Below the pieces are notes generated by a model. That model saw only the letters and a list, made by a program, of their open reading frames with translations, was not told the DNA's origin and searched no databases. Shown here piece by piece: positions 31,424 through 40,548 of a stretch of DNA of 46,530 nucleotides (its first letter is position 1; each line of letters begins with the position of its first letter). The stretch comes from Lachnospiraceae bacterium UBA7143 (GTDB lineage Bacteria; Bacillota; Clostridia; Lachnospirales; Lachnospiraceae). A program made the position numbers and the translations under genes. The DNA lies in NCBI GenBank assembly GCA_002491905.1, contig DKWV01000020.1, positions 1 through 46,530 of the forward strand, given 5' to 3'.

Positions 31424-32656
31424 TCACTTGTCATCCGCTGCCACTACACCCGGAAGCTCCTTGCCCTCTAAGAACTCGAGGGAAGCGCCGCCGCCTGTGG
31501 AGATGTGGGACATCTTGTCTGCAAAACCGAGCTGGTTACATGCCGCTGCGGAATCGCCGCCGCCGATGATGGTGGTTGCATCCGTCTCAGCCAGCGCCTT
31601 CGCAACAGCGATGGTGCCCTTTGCGAGAGTAGGATTCTCAAACACGCCCATAGGGCCGTTCCACACAACGGTCTTAGCCGTCTTAACTGCATTGGCAAAA
31701 AGCTCCTGCGTCTTAGGCCCGATGTCCAGGCCCTCCTTGTCAGCCGGAATCTGGTCAGAATCCACATACTCTACTTCAATGGGCGCGTCGATGGGGTTCG
31801 GGAACCCGGATGCCACGCCAGTATCAATGGGAAGTAAAAGCTGCTTGCCGAGCTTCTCCGCCTTCTCCATCATCTCCTTACAGTAGTCAAGCTTCTCGTC
31901 ATCCACCAGAGAGTTGCCGATCTCATAGCCTTTCGCCTTTAAGAAGGTGAAAGCCATGCCGCCGCCGATGATCAGGGTATCGCACTTCTCAAGCAGGTTG
32001 TTGATCACGTTTAACTTATCCGCAACCTTTGCTCCGCCAAGGATCGCCACGAAAGGTCTTACCGGATTCTCCACCGCGTTGCCGAGGAAGTCGATCTCCT
32101 TCTGCATCAGATAGCCGACTGCATTCTCGCCACCCTTCTCGGTGATATACTTGGTGACAACCGCCACGGATGCATGTGCTCTGTGAGCGGAACCAAATGC
32201 GTCACACACATAAACGTCAGCCAGATCAGCCAGCTCTTTTGCGAAAGCCTCCCCTGCCTCCTTGGGTTTGGTCTCCTCTTTGCCGCGGAAACGGGTATTC
32301 TGGAGAAGCACTACGTCGCCTTCCTTCATGTCAGCTACAGCCTTGGTAGCCGCATCGCCGGTCACATTGTAGTCCGATACGAAATTGACGGGTTTGCCGA
32401 GCTTCTCGGACAGTCTCTCCGCCACGGGCGCTAAAGACTCACCCTCGTTGGGACCGTTTTTCACCTTGCCCAGATGAGAGCAGAGAATTACTTTGCCGCC
32501 GTCATCAAGAAGCTTCTTGATGGTGGGCAGAGCCGCCACGATACGGGTCTCGTCCGTGATCTTGCCTTCCTTTAAGGGCACGTTAAAGTCGCATCTTACC
32601 AGAACGCGTTTGCCTTTCACATTGATATCATCTACTGTTTTTTTGTTTAATGACAT
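31424..32656 (-). CDS. pgk: Phosphoglycerate kinase
   Basis: The 410-residue enzyme makes ATP from 1,3-bisphosphoglycerate. The signature VLVRCDFNVPLKEG is at about 18-31, the substrate arginine region LQNTRFRGKE follows, and the nucleotide loop GGGDSAAA plus STGGGASLEFLEG lie near the end. Slightly longer than the usual 390-400 residues, with a short acidic tail (VVAADDK). RBS AAGGAGG before ATG 32656. Co-directional with gap and tpiA, although a terminator separates it from gap. Confidence 0.98.
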   Translation of the reverse strand: MSLNKKTVDDINVKGKRVLVRCDFNVPLKEGKITDETRIVAALPTIKKLLDDGGKVILCSHLGKVKNGPNEGESLAPVAERLSEKLGKPVNFVSDYNVTGDAATKAVADMKEGDVVLLQNTRFRGKEETKPKEAGEAFAKELADLADVYVCDAFGSAHRAHASVAVVTKYITEKGGENAVGYLMQKEIDFLGNAVENPVRPFVAILGGAKVADKLNVINNLLEKCDTLIIGGGMAFTFLKAKGYEIGNSLVDDEKLDYCKEMMEKAEKLGKQLLLPIDTGVASGFPNPIDAPIEVEYVDSDQIPADKEGLDIGPKTQELFANAVKTAKTVVWNGPMGVFENPTLAKGTIAVAKALAETDATTIIGGGDSAAACNQLGFADKMSHISTGGGASLEFLEGKELPGVVAADDK

Positions 32657-32730
32657 TTGTGTATCCTCCTTTTCTGAAGCGTGAAAATTGATTCATCCGC
32701 CTCCTGTTTCACGAAACATTCCTTTACCGA

Positions 32731-32762
32731 AAAGAAGCCCGGCCCAGCGGCCGAGCCTCTTT
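32731..32762 (-). terminator. Terminator after gap
   Basis: A 10-bp GC-rich stem (GGCTCGGCC with GGGCCGGGCT, including G-U pairs) and a three-base loop are followed by TTCTTTT on the minus strand. It lies about 25 bp after the gap stop, so pgk probably has its own promoter or relies on read-through. Confidence 0.8.
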
Positions 32763-32787
32763 AATTCACTCTTAACTTTTCCGTTTC

Positions 32788-33789
32788 TTAGTTCAACTCA
32801 GAGAAGTATTTGATGGTACGAACCATCTGAGAGGTGTAGCTGTTCTCATTGTCATACCAGGAAACAACCTGAACCAGATTGTCAGCGCCAACCATAGTCT
32901 GGGTAGCATCGAAGATGGAGCCGTAGGTGCTGCCTACAATATCGGAAGAAACGATCTCATCCTCGTTGTAGCCGAAGGACTCGTTGGAAGCTGCCTTCAT
33001 AGCCGCGTTGATCTCTTCCTTGGTAACGGATTTCTCTACGGTTGCAACCAGAATGGTGGTGGAACCTGTAGGGGTAGGAACACGCTGTGCGGAACCGATC
33101 AGCTTGCCATTCAGCTCAGGGATAACAAGGCCGATAGCCTTAGCAGCGCCTGTGCTGTTGGGAACGATGTTCACTGCGCCTGCGCGGGATCTTCTCAGGT
33201 CACCCTTTCTCTGAGGACCGTCAAGAATCATCTGATCGCCTGTGTAAGCGTGGATCGTGCTCATGATACCGGACTTGATGGTAGCCAGATCGTTCAGAGC
33301 CTTAGCCATAGGAGCAAGACAGTTTGTTGTGCAGGAAGCTGCGGAAATGATGGTATCCGAAGCCTTCAGTGTCTCGTGGTTTACATTGTATACGATAGTA
33401 GGAAGATCGTTTCCTGCGGGAGCAGAGATAACAACCTTTCTAGCACCTGCATTGATGTGGGCCTGAGCCTTCTCTTTGCTGGTATAGAAACCGGAGCACT
33501 CCAGAACAACGTCAACCTTGAGCTCACCCCAAGGGCAGTTGTTTGCATCGGGCTCTTTGTAGATCTTTAATGTCTTACCGTCAACCGTGATGGAATCCTC
33601 ACCTGCCGATACGGTGTCTGCCAGCGCATATTTACCCTGGGAAGAATCGTACTTTAACAGGTGTGCCAGCATCTTAGGGCTTGTCAGATCGTTGATTGCT
33701 ACAACCTCATAACCCTCTGCCCCGAACATCTGTCTGAATGCAAGACGACCGATACGGCCAAAACCATTGATTGCTACTCTTACTGCCAT
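32788..33789 (-). CDS. gap: Glyceraldehyde-3-phosphate dehydrogenase
   Basis: The 333-residue NAD-dependent enzyme catalyses the oxidative step of glycolysis. The Rossmann motif INGFGRIGR is at 8-16, catalytic C153 in ASCTTNCLAP, and the proton-relay histidine in STIHAYTGDQ near 180. Normal length. RBS TAGGAGG before ATG 33789. The upstream region contains a perfect 18-bp palindrome and a further matching half-site (33837-33879), so the gene is probably under repressor control. Confidence 0.98.
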   Translation of the reverse strand: MAVRVAINGFGRIGRLAFRQMFGAEGYEVVAINDLTSPKMLAHLLKYDSSQGKYALADTVSAGEDSITVDGKTLKIYKEPDANNCPWGELKVDVVLECSGFYTSKEKAQAHINAGARKVVISAPAGNDLPTIVYNVNHETLKASDTIISAASCTTNCLAPMAKALNDLATIKSGIMSTIHAYTGDQMILDGPQRKGDLRRSRAGAVNIVPNSTGAAKAIGLVIPELNGKLIGSAQRVPTPTGSTTILVATVEKSVTKEEINAAMKAASNESFGYNEDEIVSSDIVGSTYGSIFDATQTMVGADNLVQVVSWYDNENSYTSQMVRTIKYFSELN

Positions 33790-33836
33790 TTTTCGTTCCT
33801 CCTAAAATATTGATTTTTTGTAACTTTTGCTATATA

Positions 33837-33879
33837 ATTTTGTCAATCAAACTGGTTGAGATTGACAAAATTTTGTCAA
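33837..33879. promoter_or_regulatory. Palindromic operator region between gap and PHP gene
   Basis: A perfect 18-bp palindrome (TTGACAAAATTTTGTCAA, 33862-33879) overlaps a 12-bp inverted repeat (33837-33848 with 33860-33871). Three copies of the TTGACAAAA half-site result, in the gap promoter area. The half-sites also read as -35 boxes (TTGACA). The sequence differs from the CggR operator as I know it, so the regulator is unknown. Confidence 0.65.
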
Positions 33880-33963
33880 CGATTTCATTTTACCCAATTT
33901 GTCCCAAAAATTCAAGACGTAATTCAAAAATAAATGAGAATTTTTACCACAGGGGAGGCCGCT

Positions 33964-34782
33964 ATGCCAATCACCGCAGACTTTCACCTTCATTCCTCTT
34001 TTTCGGGGGATTCCGACACGCCAATGGAGCAGATGATCCTTAAGGGAATTGAACTGGGACTGACCGAAATGTGCTTTACGGAGCACAACGACTTTGACTA
34101 TCCGATGACCGACCGGGAAACGGCCGGCTTTTTCGAAGTAGATCCTGATGCCTATCTCTACGATTTTTTGAAATTCCGTGAAAAATACGCAGATAAAATC
34201 GCGCTCTTTTTTGGCGTCGAGCTTGGTCTACAGCCTCATCTTTCCACGAGGAACGCGGCGTTTGCCAAAAGTCATGATTACGACTTCATCATCGGCTCCT
34301 CCCATCTGTGCCACGGCAAAGACCCCTATTATCCCGCTTTCTACAAGGGCCGTTCACAGGAGGACGCCTACCGGGAATACTTTACATCCATTCTGGAAAA
34401 CCTGAAAGTTTACAGCAATTTCGATGTTTACGGCCACCTGGACTATGTGGTGCGATACGGCCCCACGAGAGATCAGGGATACTCCTACGAGATGTACCGC
34501 GAAATTTTTGATCGGATTCTGGCAGAACTGATCGACATGGAAAAGGGGATTGAGATCAATACCGCCGCACTGGCAAAGGGTATGCGGGAACCCAATCCCT
34601 GCATCGGCGTACTGAAACGCTACCGCGAGCTCGGCGGTGAGATCGTCACCACCGGAAGCGACGCCCATGAGCCGGGGCAGATCGCCCACGCCTTTGACCG
34701 GGCAGCCGAAATTCTGAAAGACTGCGGTTTCCGTTACTACGCAACCTACAAAAGGAGAACCCCCTCTTTCCACAAATTGTAA
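33964..34782 (+). CDS. PHP-domain phosphatase (HisJ-type histidinol phosphatase family)
   Basis: The 272-residue protein has the PHP metal site: H8 and H10 in FHLHSSFSGD, TEHNDF, then SSHLCHG, GHLDYVVRY and the late SDAHEP. HisJ-type enzymes remove phosphate from histidinol phosphate, but many PHP proteins act on other phosphoesters, and no his genes lie here. Start ATG 33964 follows GGGGAGG; the frame is open from 33934. It is divergent from gap, sharing the palindrome region, and precedes a GGDEF gene by 32 bp. Confidence 0.85.
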   Translation: MPITADFHLHSSFSGDSDTPMEQMILKGIELGLTEMCFTEHNDFDYPMTDRETAGFFEVDPDAYLYDFLKFREKYADKIALFFGVELGLQPHLSTRNAAFAKSHDYDFIIGSSHLCHGKDPYYPAFYKGRSQEDAYREYFTSILENLKVYSNFDVYGHLDYVVRYGPTRDQGYSYEMYREIFDRILAELIDMEKGIEINTAALAKGMREPNPCIGVLKRYRELGGEIVTTGSDAHEPGQIAHAFDRAAEILKDCGFRYYATYKRRTPSFHKL

Positions 34783-34814
34783 ACCACGCAAAAAGTCCAG
34801 CCGAGGATTCCGCC

Positions 34815-36560
34815 ATGAAAAAACCGACCTGCAAAACCGTTTTGAAAACACTGCTTATTACCTATGCCCTGTTAAGCATATGTCTCACCACGCTTTTTAT
34901 CGACGGGCTGCTTTCCCGGGACTACTCCGCCATCTCGAAGTATGCCACCCTGAACGACGGCTGGAATATCACCATAGACAACCACGTCTGGCAGAACGTT
35001 TCACTGGACAGTTTCCGTTTTGCGCCAGTAAACAAGGGCGATACCGTCACTTTGAAACGGACTTTTCCGGCCGACATGGACTGCACCGGACACGCGCTTG
35101 TCCTGCAGGTCAATCAGGCCGCCGTCACGGTATATCTGGATACGGAGCAGATCTATGAATACGGCTGGGATCGGATCAATCAGAATAAAACCGTCGGCAG
35201 CGGCTACCTGCCGGTCGATCTTCCCGACGACTACTCGGCAAAAACGCTGACGATTCAGCTTACCGTGGCAGAAGAAAAAGCCTTCTCCAGTTTCGATCCG
35301 ATCCGCATCTACGAATGGAAAAATATATACCGCATCATTCTGACGGAAAACCGGGTGCCTCTGTTTCTCGGCTGTTTTCTGACGGTCTTCGGCCTTGTCA
35401 CCTGCTGTATCACAGTCTTTGCCCTGCTGTTTTCCGGGAAATTCTCGCGCATTTTATGTGTGTCCCTGTTCTCCATCTGCATAGGACTGTGGACGCTCTG
35501 CTACTACAATGTGCTCCTGATTTTTGCCATGCCGCTCTACACGATCAGCCTGTTAGAATATCTGGCGCTGTATCTGGCGCCCGTCCCGTTAGTCATCTAT
35601 ATGCGCGAGGATGTAAAAGCCCTAAACCGGCCCTTTATGTATGCGGTATACCGGGTCCTCCTTTCGGTACAGCTCCTTGCCACCACCCTCTTTCTGGGAC
35701 TTCACACCGTGGATCTGGTTCACTGCGCCGCCACGCTGAAATATATGCAGATGTTGATTTTGTGTAATCTGGTTTATTTCATTATCGTGGAATTTATGAA
35801 CCTGCGGATCAGCCGCCAACTTGTCCACCGTCTGTTTCTGATCGGCATGCTGGTGCTCTCAGGCTGCGCGGGCTATGATCTTGTTTTCTACTACTTTAAC
35901 CGCTATAAAGGCATCGCCATTTCCTCCACAAAGGGCATCGCCTCTGTGGGACTGGTTATCTTTATCGTTATGATTCTGGTCTCCTTCTACATCGACCTGA
36001 CGCAGAAAATGATGCGTGAGACCGAACGGAATTTCCTGATCAAAAGCGCTTACACGGACGAACTGACACAGATCCATAACCGCCGTTACTGCATGGAGTA
36101 TATGACCCACATCAAAGATATGAAGAATCCGAACTACACAGTCTTCTGCTTTGACCTGAACAATCTGAAAACCACCAACGATACCTTCGGACACGCGCAG
36201 GGCGATATCCTGATAAAAAGCGCCGCCAATGTGATCGTGGATGCCTTTGAGCCTCACGGCATTGTCGCGCGGATGGGCGGTGATGAGTTTATCGCCATCG
36301 TAGAAACTGACGATTCTGGTAAAATCTCTACCATGATAGGAGAGTTCCAAAACAATATCTCACAGAAAAACGAAGAAATACCTGATCTGCATCTGTCCAT
36401 CGCTTACGGCTATGCCTCCTGCAGCCCTAAGGAATATAATATTGAAAAGATCTATCAGATTGCGGATGACCGCATGTATGAAAATAAACAGACCATGAAA
36501 AAATTGAGCGCAGACGCGCTCAATTCAGAGAATGCTTCGCATTCTCCCGAAATGGTTTAG
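34815..36560 (+). CDS. Membrane diguanylate cyclase (GGDEF)
   Basis: The 581-residue protein has an N-terminal signal-anchor segment, then an extracytoplasmic beta-rich domain (about 40-175). Seven-to-eight membrane segments follow (about 180-400), a 7TM-DISM-like layout. The C-terminal GGDEF domain starts at AYTDELTQIHNRRY and has an intact MGGDEF (GGDEF at 488-492), so it should make c-di-GMP. The last 15 or so residues (SADALNSENASHSPEMV) are encoded by a two-hairpin repeat and are probably not part of the fold. Its TAG overlaps the stop of mnmA on the other strand by four bases. Confidence 0.9.
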   Translation: MKKPTCKTVLKTLLITYALLSICLTTLFIDGLLSRDYSAISKYATLNDGWNITIDNHVWQNVSLDSFRFAPVNKGDTVTLKRTFPADMDCTGHALVLQVNQAAVTVYLDTEQIYEYGWDRINQNKTVGSGYLPVDLPDDYSAKTLTIQLTVAEEKAFSSFDPIRIYEWKNIYRIILTENRVPLFLGCFLTVFGLVTCCITVFALLFSGKFSRILCVSLFSICIGLWTLCYYNVLLIFAMPLYTISLLEYLALYLAPVPLVIYMREDVKALNRPFMYAVYRVLLSVQLLATTLFLGLHTVDLVHCAATLKYMQMLILCNLVYFIIVEFMNLRISRQLVHRLFLIGMLVLSGCAGYDLVFYYFNRYKGIAISSTKGIASVGLVIFIVMILVSFYIDLTQKMMRETERNFLIKSAYTDELTQIHNRRYCMEYMTHIKDMKNPNYTVFCFDLNNLKTTNDTFGHAQGDILIKSAANVIVDAFEPHGIVARMGGDEFIAIVETDDSGKISTMIGEFQNNISQKNEEIPDLHLSIAYGYASCSPKEYNIEKIYQIADDRMYENKQTMKKLSADALNSENASHSPEMV

Positions 36561-36569
36561 ACTGTCGCA
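36504..36569 (+). repeat. Two-hairpin dispersed repeat, copy A
   Basis: Hairpins TTGAGCGC/GCGCTCAA (36504-36523) and GAGAATGC/GCATTCTC (36528-36546), then a shared tail ending CTGTCGCA. Copy B is at 42385-42450. The first stem differs between copies by paired changes that keep pairing. Here it overlaps the ends of the GGDEF gene and mnmA. Confidence 0.7.
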
Positions 36570-37651
36570 CAGGAAGACATAATCGTCCCTCCCCCTAATA
36601 CATAGTCATCCCCGTAAAATACCACGGCCTGTCCCGGTGTAATCGCCCGGACGGGCTTTTCAAATTTAACCCAGATCTGGTTCTCGCCCGCTTTCTCAAT
36701 CACGCACTTTTCACCCGCGTGGTTATAGCGTATCTTGGCTGTCACCTCTCTGGGCTCTGACAAATCCGCCATCCCCATATAGCTAATATGGTCACAGCAG
36801 AGGGTATCGCCAAACACCTCGTCCGCCTCACCGATCACCACCTCGTCCGTTCCGGGCCTGATTTCCGTGACAAATACCGGTCTGCCCATTGCCAGATTTA
36901 AGCCCTTGCGCTGCCCCACCGTATAGTGGGTGATGCCCAGGTGCCGCCCCAGCACTTTCCCGTCCCCCGTCACAAAATTGCCCGGCTTCGGCACACGCTC
37001 CCCGGCTTCCCTGTCAATAAAGGCCGCGTAGTCATTGTCGGGAATAAAGCAGATCTCCTGGCTGTCCGGCTTGTGCGCCACAGGAAGGCCCGCCTCTTCG
37101 GCCATCCGCCTGATCTCTTCCTTCGTGTACGCTCCCACTGGCATCAATGTGTGGGCAAGCTGTTCCTGAGTGAGACTGTAGAGCGCGTAAGTCTGATCCT
37201 TTTTCGCCGTCACCGCGTTTCGGACGGCATACCTGCCGTTATCCAGCCGGATAATCCCCGCATAGTGCCCCGTGGCAATGTAGTCCGCCCCGATCTCGAG
37301 GCTCCTGTGAAGCATGGCATCCCACTTCACATAGCGGTTGCAGGCGATACAGGGATTGGGGGTCCTGCCCGCCAAATACTCCGCCACGAAGTAATCCATG
37401 ACTTTCTCCCGAAATTCCCGCCTGAAATTCATCACATAATGGGGTATATCCAGCACTGCGGCCACCCGTCTGGCATCCTCCACCGCACTGAAACCGCAGC
37501 ATCCTCCCTGCTCCCCCGCTATCGCCGGACTCTCTTCCTGCCAGATCTGCATAGTGACCCCCACCACGTCATAGCCCCGCTTTTTCAGTAAAAGGGCCGC
37601 CACGGAAGAATCCACTCCCCCGGACATGCCCACCACTACCTTTTCTGCCAT
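36557..37651 (-). CDS. mnmA: tRNA-specific 2-thiouridylase MnmA
   Basis: The 364-residue enzyme inserts sulfur at U34 of tRNA. The ATP-pyrophosphatase loop GMSGGVDSS is at 8-16, the first catalytic cysteine lies in NPCIACN and the second in DSQEICFIPD, and RKGLNLAMGRPVFVT lies in the C-terminal domains. I start at ATG 37651, as in related proteins; frames from 37675 or 37678 add 8-9 residues. A leader hairpin (AGAGAGCC/GGGTCTCT) sits upstream near 37690-37712. The stop overlaps the convergent GGDEF gene. Confidence 0.96.
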   Translation of the reverse strand: MAEKVVVGMSGGVDSSVAALLLKKRGYDVVGVTMQIWQEESPAIAGEQGGCCGFSAVEDARRVAAVLDIPHYVMNFRREFREKVMDYFVAEYLAGRTPNPCIACNRYVKWDAMLHRSLEIGADYIATGHYAGIIRLDNGRYAVRNAVTAKKDQTYALYSLTQEQLAHTLMPVGAYTKEEIRRMAEEAGLPVAHKPDSQEICFIPDNDYAAFIDREAGERVPKPGNFVTGDGKVLGRHLGITHYTVGQRKGLNLAMGRPVFVTEIRPGTDEVVIGEADEVFGDTLCCDHISYMGMADLSEPREVTAKIRYNHAGEKCVIEKAGENQIWVKFEKPVRAITPGQAVVFYGDDYVLGGGTIMSSCATV

Positions 37652-37840
37652 AGCGCTTCCGTCTCCCGTTTCCATCAATCATCTTCCCAGAGACCCCTTA
37701 CGGCTCTCTGTACCTTCATTGCCTTTTCTCCGCACAAGATGGTACTATATGGCATTATCTTTGTCAATATCCCGCCAAAATTCTATTCTTCCGTCTTCCG
37801 GCATAAATATAGACCATATCCTATACACAGATGGTGCCCT

Positions 37841-39217
37841 ATGACGTTTAAAAAGTGGACTCACCCTTTGGTGACAGGAACCGTTATCCTGACTTTGACC
37901 GGATTAGTCAGCCGTTTTATCGGCTTTTTTTACCGTATCTTCCTATCCAATGTATTCGGTGCGGAGGGCATGGGCCTCTACCAGCTCATTTCGCCAGTGC
38001 TGGCCCTCTCCTTCTCCCTCACGGTGTCCGGCATCCAGACCGCCATCTCCAAATATGTGGCCAGCGAAACAGGCACCGGCGATTACAAGAGCTCCTTCCG
38101 CACGCTCTGGGCTGGCTTTCTTCTGGCAATGGTGCTCTCCGCCATCTGCGCGCTGGGCATTTATATCTACGCGGAGCCGATCGCAGTAAACCTCCTGCTG
38201 GAAGCACGCACCGCCCCGCTCCTGCGCATCATTGCGCTCTCCATCCCTATGGCCAGCGTACACTCCTGCATCAACGGCTATTTCTACGGTATCCGCAAGA
38301 CCGGCATTCCGGCCTTCTCCCAGCTCTCGGAACAGGTCTGTCGGGTGGGAAGCGTCTACCTGATCTACTATATATGCCAGAGACACGGGCTTACACCCAC
38401 CATCAGTTTCGCCGTGGTGGGGCTGGTGATCGGCGAGAGCGCCTCCATGATTGTCTCGGTGGTGGCGATTCTGGCTCGCGCACATCAGGTATTCCCGGCG
38501 TCCCCGTTTTCCCGCCGCCGCAAACCGCAGGCCTTCTCATCCGTAATCGCCATATACCGGCGCATCACGGGGCAGCTTCTACAGCTCGCCGCCCCCCTCT
38601 CCGCCAACCGCCTGGTGATAAATCTTCTGCAGAGCGTGGAAGCGATCTACATACCGAACCGCCTGATGGCATACGGCCTGAACAATGCCGACGCATTGAG
38701 CGTCTACGGCGTGCTCACGGGCATGAGCCTGCCGCTGATTCTCTTTCCCTCCGCCATCACCAACTCCATCTCTGTGCTGCTTTTGCCCATCGTGGCAGAG
38801 GCGGACGCAAGCGGCAACCGGGCGGCAGTGCGGCGTGCCATCTTCACCTCGATCCGCTGCTGTCTTCTCCTGGGCTTTTTCTGCACCGCACTGTTTCTGC
38901 TGTTCGGCAGACTGGCAGGGCGCCTGCTCTTTGACTCTGAGCTGGCGGGCAGCTTTATCCTGACCCTCAGCTTCATCTGTCCCTTTATGTACATCGCAAG
39001 CACCTTAAACAGCATCCTCAACGGTCTCGGAAAAACCATTCAGACCTTCCTGTTCAGCGTGGTAAGCCTTCTGCTGCGCCTGCTGTTCGTGTTCTCTGCC
39101 ATCCCGGTCTACGGCATCAAAGGTTACCTGTGGGGCATGCTTGCCAGCCAGATGCTGCAGACATTGCTGTGCACCGTGTCAGCGCTCCACATTTCACACA
39201 GGACACGCGGCGCATAA
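37841..39217 (+). CDS. MOP-superfamily flippase (MurJ/SpoVB-like)
   Basis: The 458-residue polytopic membrane protein has about fourteen membrane segments. The N-terminal stretch LTLTGLVSRFIGFFYRIFLSNVFGAEGMGLYQL is the SpoVB/polysaccharide-transporter signature. It should flip a lipid-linked sugar intermediate, either peptidoglycan precursor (vegetative or spore cortex) or polysaccharide. I use ATG 37841, where homology begins; no Shine-Dalgarno precedes it. A longer frame to 37739 adds 34 unlikely residues. Confidence 0.87.
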   Translation: MTFKKWTHPLVTGTVILTLTGLVSRFIGFFYRIFLSNVFGAEGMGLYQLISPVLALSFSLTVSGIQTAISKYVASETGTGDYKSSFRTLWAGFLLAMVLSAICALGIYIYAEPIAVNLLLEARTAPLLRIIALSIPMASVHSCINGYFYGIRKTGIPAFSQLSEQVCRVGSVYLIYYICQRHGLTPTISFAVVGLVIGESASMIVSVVAILARAHQVFPASPFSRRRKPQAFSSVIAIYRRITGQLLQLAAPLSANRLVINLLQSVEAIYIPNRLMAYGLNNADALSVYGVLTGMSLPLILFPSAITNSISVLLLPIVAEADASGNRAAVRRAIFTSIRCCLLLGFFCTALFLLFGRLAGRLLFDSELAGSFILTLSFICPFMYIASTLNSILNGLGKTIQTFLFSVVSLLLRLLFVFSAIPVYGIKGYLWGMLASQMLQTLLCTVSALHISHRTRGA

Positions 39218-39257
39218 GGCGCATAAATTGACAAAGAACACCTTCCTGCACTTATAC

Positions 39258-39286
39258 TTGCGATTCCATACCCAATATACTATAAT
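39258..39286 (+). promoter_or_regulatory. Promoter of the DAHP synthase gene
   Basis: TTGCGA (39258-39263) and a perfect TATAAT (39281-39286) are 17 bp apart. The leader is about 35 bases, with no room for a T-box or attenuator. Confidence 0.75.
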
Positions 39287-39326
39287 TAGGTGATTGTACA
39301 GAATGCAGACATAACGGGAGGTAACC

Positions 39327-40355
39327 ATGTCATTTCAATATGTAGCCAAATTGCCCACCCCTGAAGAGATCCGCGAGCAGTTTCCCATGCCCGCCCATCT
39401 GGTGGAACGCAAGAGAGAACGGGACATCGAAATCCGGGATGTCATTACCGGAAAAAGTAAGAAATTTCTTGTCATTATCGGCCCCTGCTCCGCAGACAAC
39501 GAGGAGGCGGTCTGTGATTATGTAAACCGATTAGCGAAAGTCAACGAGAAGGTGAAGGACAAGCTGATCCTGATTCCCCGTATTTATACCAACAAGCCAC
39601 GCACCACGGGGGAGGGATATAAGGGCATTGTGAGCCAGCCTGACCCTGAGAAAAAGCCGGATTTTACAAGCGGTCTGATCGCCATGCGCAAAATGCATAT
39701 CCGCGCCATAGAAGAATCCGGCCTGACCGCCGCCGACGAAATGCTCTACCCCGACAACTGGGGATATGTGGAAGATATTCTCTCCTACGTGGCGATCGGC
39801 GCCCGCTCCGTGGAGGACCAGCAGCACCGCATGACGGTCAGCGGTTTCGACGTGCCGGCAGGCATGAAAAACCCCACCAGCGGCACCCTCTCCGTTATGC
39901 TCAATTCCATCTACGCTGCCCAGCATCCCCACGACTTTATCTACCGGGGATTCGAGGTCAATACGGGAGGCAACCCACTGGCCCACGCGGTACTGCGCGG
40001 TTCCGTCAACAAACACGGCAGAAGCCTTCCGAATTACCATTATGAGGATTTAAATACGCTCTTTACCCTGTATCAGGATTATGATCTGGTCAATCCGGCC
40101 TGCGTCATCGACGCCAACCATAACAACTCCAACAAGGAGTATGCGCAGCAGACCCGCATTGTCAAGGAAGTCATGCACAGCCGGAGGTTGAACAGCGACA
40201 TCCACCGCATGGTCAAGGGCGTCATGGTCGAGAGCTACATCGAGGAGGGCTGCCAGAAGATCGGCGAGGGCATCTACGGCAAATCCATCACCGACCCCTG
40301 CCTCGGCTGGGAAGCTTCGGAACAGTTAATTTATGACATTGCGGAATACGAATAA
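39327..40355 (+). CDS. aroF: 3-deoxy-7-phosphoheptulonate synthase (class I)
   Basis: The 342-residue enzyme joins phosphoenolpyruvate and erythrose 4-phosphate as the first step to aromatic amino acids. Motifs of the AroF/G/H class are VIIGPCSADN, IPRIYTNKPRTTGEGYKG, AIGARSVEDQQHR, and the closing VIDANHNNSNKE and VMVESYIEEG. RBS GGGAGG before ATG 39327. It is a single-gene unit with its own promoter and terminator. Which AroF/G/H feedback type it belongs to is not readable here, so the symbol is tentative. Confidence 0.95.
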   Translation: MSFQYVAKLPTPEEIREQFPMPAHLVERKRERDIEIRDVITGKSKKFLVIIGPCSADNEEAVCDYVNRLAKVNEKVKDKLILIPRIYTNKPRTTGEGYKGIVSQPDPEKKPDFTSGLIAMRKMHIRAIEESGLTAADEMLYPDNWGYVEDILSYVAIGARSVEDQQHRMTVSGFDVPAGMKNPTSGTLSVMLNSIYAAQHPHDFIYRGFEVNTGGNPLAHAVLRGSVNKHGRSLPNYHYEDLNTLFTLYQDYDLVNPACVIDANHNNSNKEYAQQTRIVKEVMHSRRLNSDIHRMVKGVMVESYIEEGCQKIGEGIYGKSITDPCLGWEASEQLIYDIAEYE

Positions 40356-40369
40356 TAATGACAGTCTGT

Positions 40370-40399
40370 AAAGGGCAGCTGAGGCTGCTCTTTCTTTTT
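40370..40399 (+). terminator. Terminator after DAHP synthase
   Basis: AAAGGGCAGC/GCTGCTCTTT stem (one mismatch), four-base loop and a T-rich tail (TTTCTTTTT). Confidence 0.9.
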
Positions 40400-40420
40400 C
40401 CTGCTTTTATGAAATTCCTC

Positions 40421-40474
40421 TTGACTTTGGTACGAAATCATACTATAATTTGTCGATGAGTACGATTTCGTACT
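40421..40474 (+). promoter_or_regulatory. MarR-operon promoter with two operators
   Basis: TTGACT (40421-40426) and TATAAT (40444-40449) are 17 bp apart. Operator 1 (40430-40443, GTACGAAATCATAC) fills the spacer. Operator 2 (40459-40474, AGTACGATTTCGTACT) lies over the start region. Centres are 30 bp apart, about three helical turns. This is a textbook layout for MarR autorepression. Confidence 0.8.
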
Positions 40475-40548
40475 ATTTATGGTATTTCCCGTAGTTCAAG
40501 ACGCTCACAGCACAACAGACATGCCGCAGGTTATCTGACGGCAGGAGA

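Noticed and set aside
37855..38934. A 359-codon plus-strand frame inside the flippase gene
   Set aside because: Shifted frame of a clear membrane protein, Arg/His/Pro-rich, without a start signal.
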